DNA of 64,000 nt from Acidiferrum sp963771295 (GTDB taxonomy: Bacteria > Acidobacteriota > Terriglobia > Acidiferrales > UBA7541). This document shows positions 63,705 to 64,000 of the stretch, one piece after another; the first letter of the stretch is position 1; each line of letters begins with the position of its first letter. The stretch spans positions 310,001 to 374,000 of the forward strand of contig CAVYTB010000011.1 in NCBI GenBank assembly GCA_963771295.1, given 5' to 3'. A program made the position numbers and the translations under genes. The notes below the pieces were generated by a model. The model worked only from the letters and a program-made list of their open reading frames with translations. It did not search any database and was not told the origin of the DNA.

Positions 63705-64000
63705 ATGCCGATCAATCGCAAGAGTACCCGTCTCGCGCCGGAATGCTATCGCGGCCAGCATGTTCATTTCGTGACTATTTGCTGCGATCGCCGCCAAACT
63801 CACCTCGGCCAAGCTGACACCGCGCAGTGCGTCCTCGCTATCCTGACTCAATGCGCCGCCAGCCGTTCTTTCCGGCTCCATGCGTACTGCCTTATGACCG
63901 ATCACGTCCACGTGCTTGCTCAAGGGGCTGAACCTACTTCTGATTTGCTGGAATTTATTCGTGTTTTCAAACTGCGCACGGCCTTTGAATTCAAGAAAAT
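63705..64000 (+). CDS. REP-associated tyrosine transposase (RAYT), 3' truncated by window
   Basis: The ATG at 63705 opens a frame running off the window; 98 complete codons are visible. The sequence has the Y1_Tnp (IS200-like) opening HVHFVTICCDRRQTHLG, then FRLHAYCLMTDHVHVLAQG, whose DHVHVL holds the HUH metal-binding motif, then LLEFIRVFKLRTAFEFKK. The catalytic Tyr would lie further on and is not visible. RAYTs cut and move REP sequences; the REPIN lies 60 bases upstream. The AT-rich promoter region at 63655-63703 (TTATTTATTAATACC, TTATATGATATATT) differs from its GC-rich surroundings. Confidence 0.85.
   Translation, partial: MPINRKSTRLAPECYRGQHVHFVTICCDRRQTHLGQADTAQCVLAILTQCAASRSFRLHAYCLMTDHVHVLAQGAEPTSDLLEFIRVFKLRTAFEFKK

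Overview
The window is a high-GC bacterial chromosome segment that looks like Acidobacteriota (Terriglobia-like). The evidence is a VWFA-related secreted protein of the type common in Acidobacteria, a very large Oar-type TonB-dependent receptor with a carboxypeptidase-regulatory-like N-terminus, many secreted hydrolases, and dispersed palindromes next to a REP-associated transposase. No tRNA, rRNA or CRISPR array was seen.

Layout. 1-10.9 kb: a lipid-activating ligase/acyltransferase fusion cut by the window edge, a TonB-family protein, small proteins, a LOG-family protein, a VWFA protein, an ABM-domain protein, a large M14 peptidase and a lactonase-fold protein. 11-21.7 kb: the replication-origin block, all on the minus strand in transcription order dnaA, dnaN, (broken ORF6N gene), gyrB, gyrA. 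A hicBA toxin-antitoxin pair sits on the opposite strand between the gyrase genes, and DnaA-box-like sites lie around dnaA and dnaN. 21.7-26.3 kb: a beta-propeller protein, ymdB with a 6S-like structured RNA candidate upstream, an aldo/keto reductase and zapA. 26.3-35 kb: the thrS-infC-rpmI-rplT-pheS-pheT block (minus strand) with two inserted genes, a Tat-exported VOC protein and a methyltransferase. 35-45 kb: hydrolases, a PIG-L deacetylase, a dienoyl-CoA reductase-like SDR, and a minus-strand operon of a type III polyketide synthase, an ICMT-like methyltransferase, a TPR protein and a glycosyltransferase. 45-55 kb: the TonB-dependent receptor, two molybdenum-related genes (one frameshifted), a HerA-like ATPase, cytochrome P460, an alpha/beta hydrolase and typA. 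55-61 kb: secreted hydrolases and a DDAH-like enzyme. 61-64 kb: a threonine-rich leader peptide and hairpin ahead of an aspartokinase without ACT domains and asd, then a REPIN and a RAYT transposase running off the window end.

The most interesting signals are the Thr leader/attenuator coupled to an aspartokinase lacking its allosteric domain; an identical 27-bp perfect palindrome in both the promoter and the coding region of the ORF6N gene; a 114-bp inverted-repeat element present in two equal-length copies plus fragments; a REPIN with compensatory stem changes beside its RAYT; a natural Ala/Pro quinolone pocket in GyrA; and a probable AUC start codon for infC. Everything here was read by eye from the sequence; family assignments rest on recognised motifs, not on database searches.
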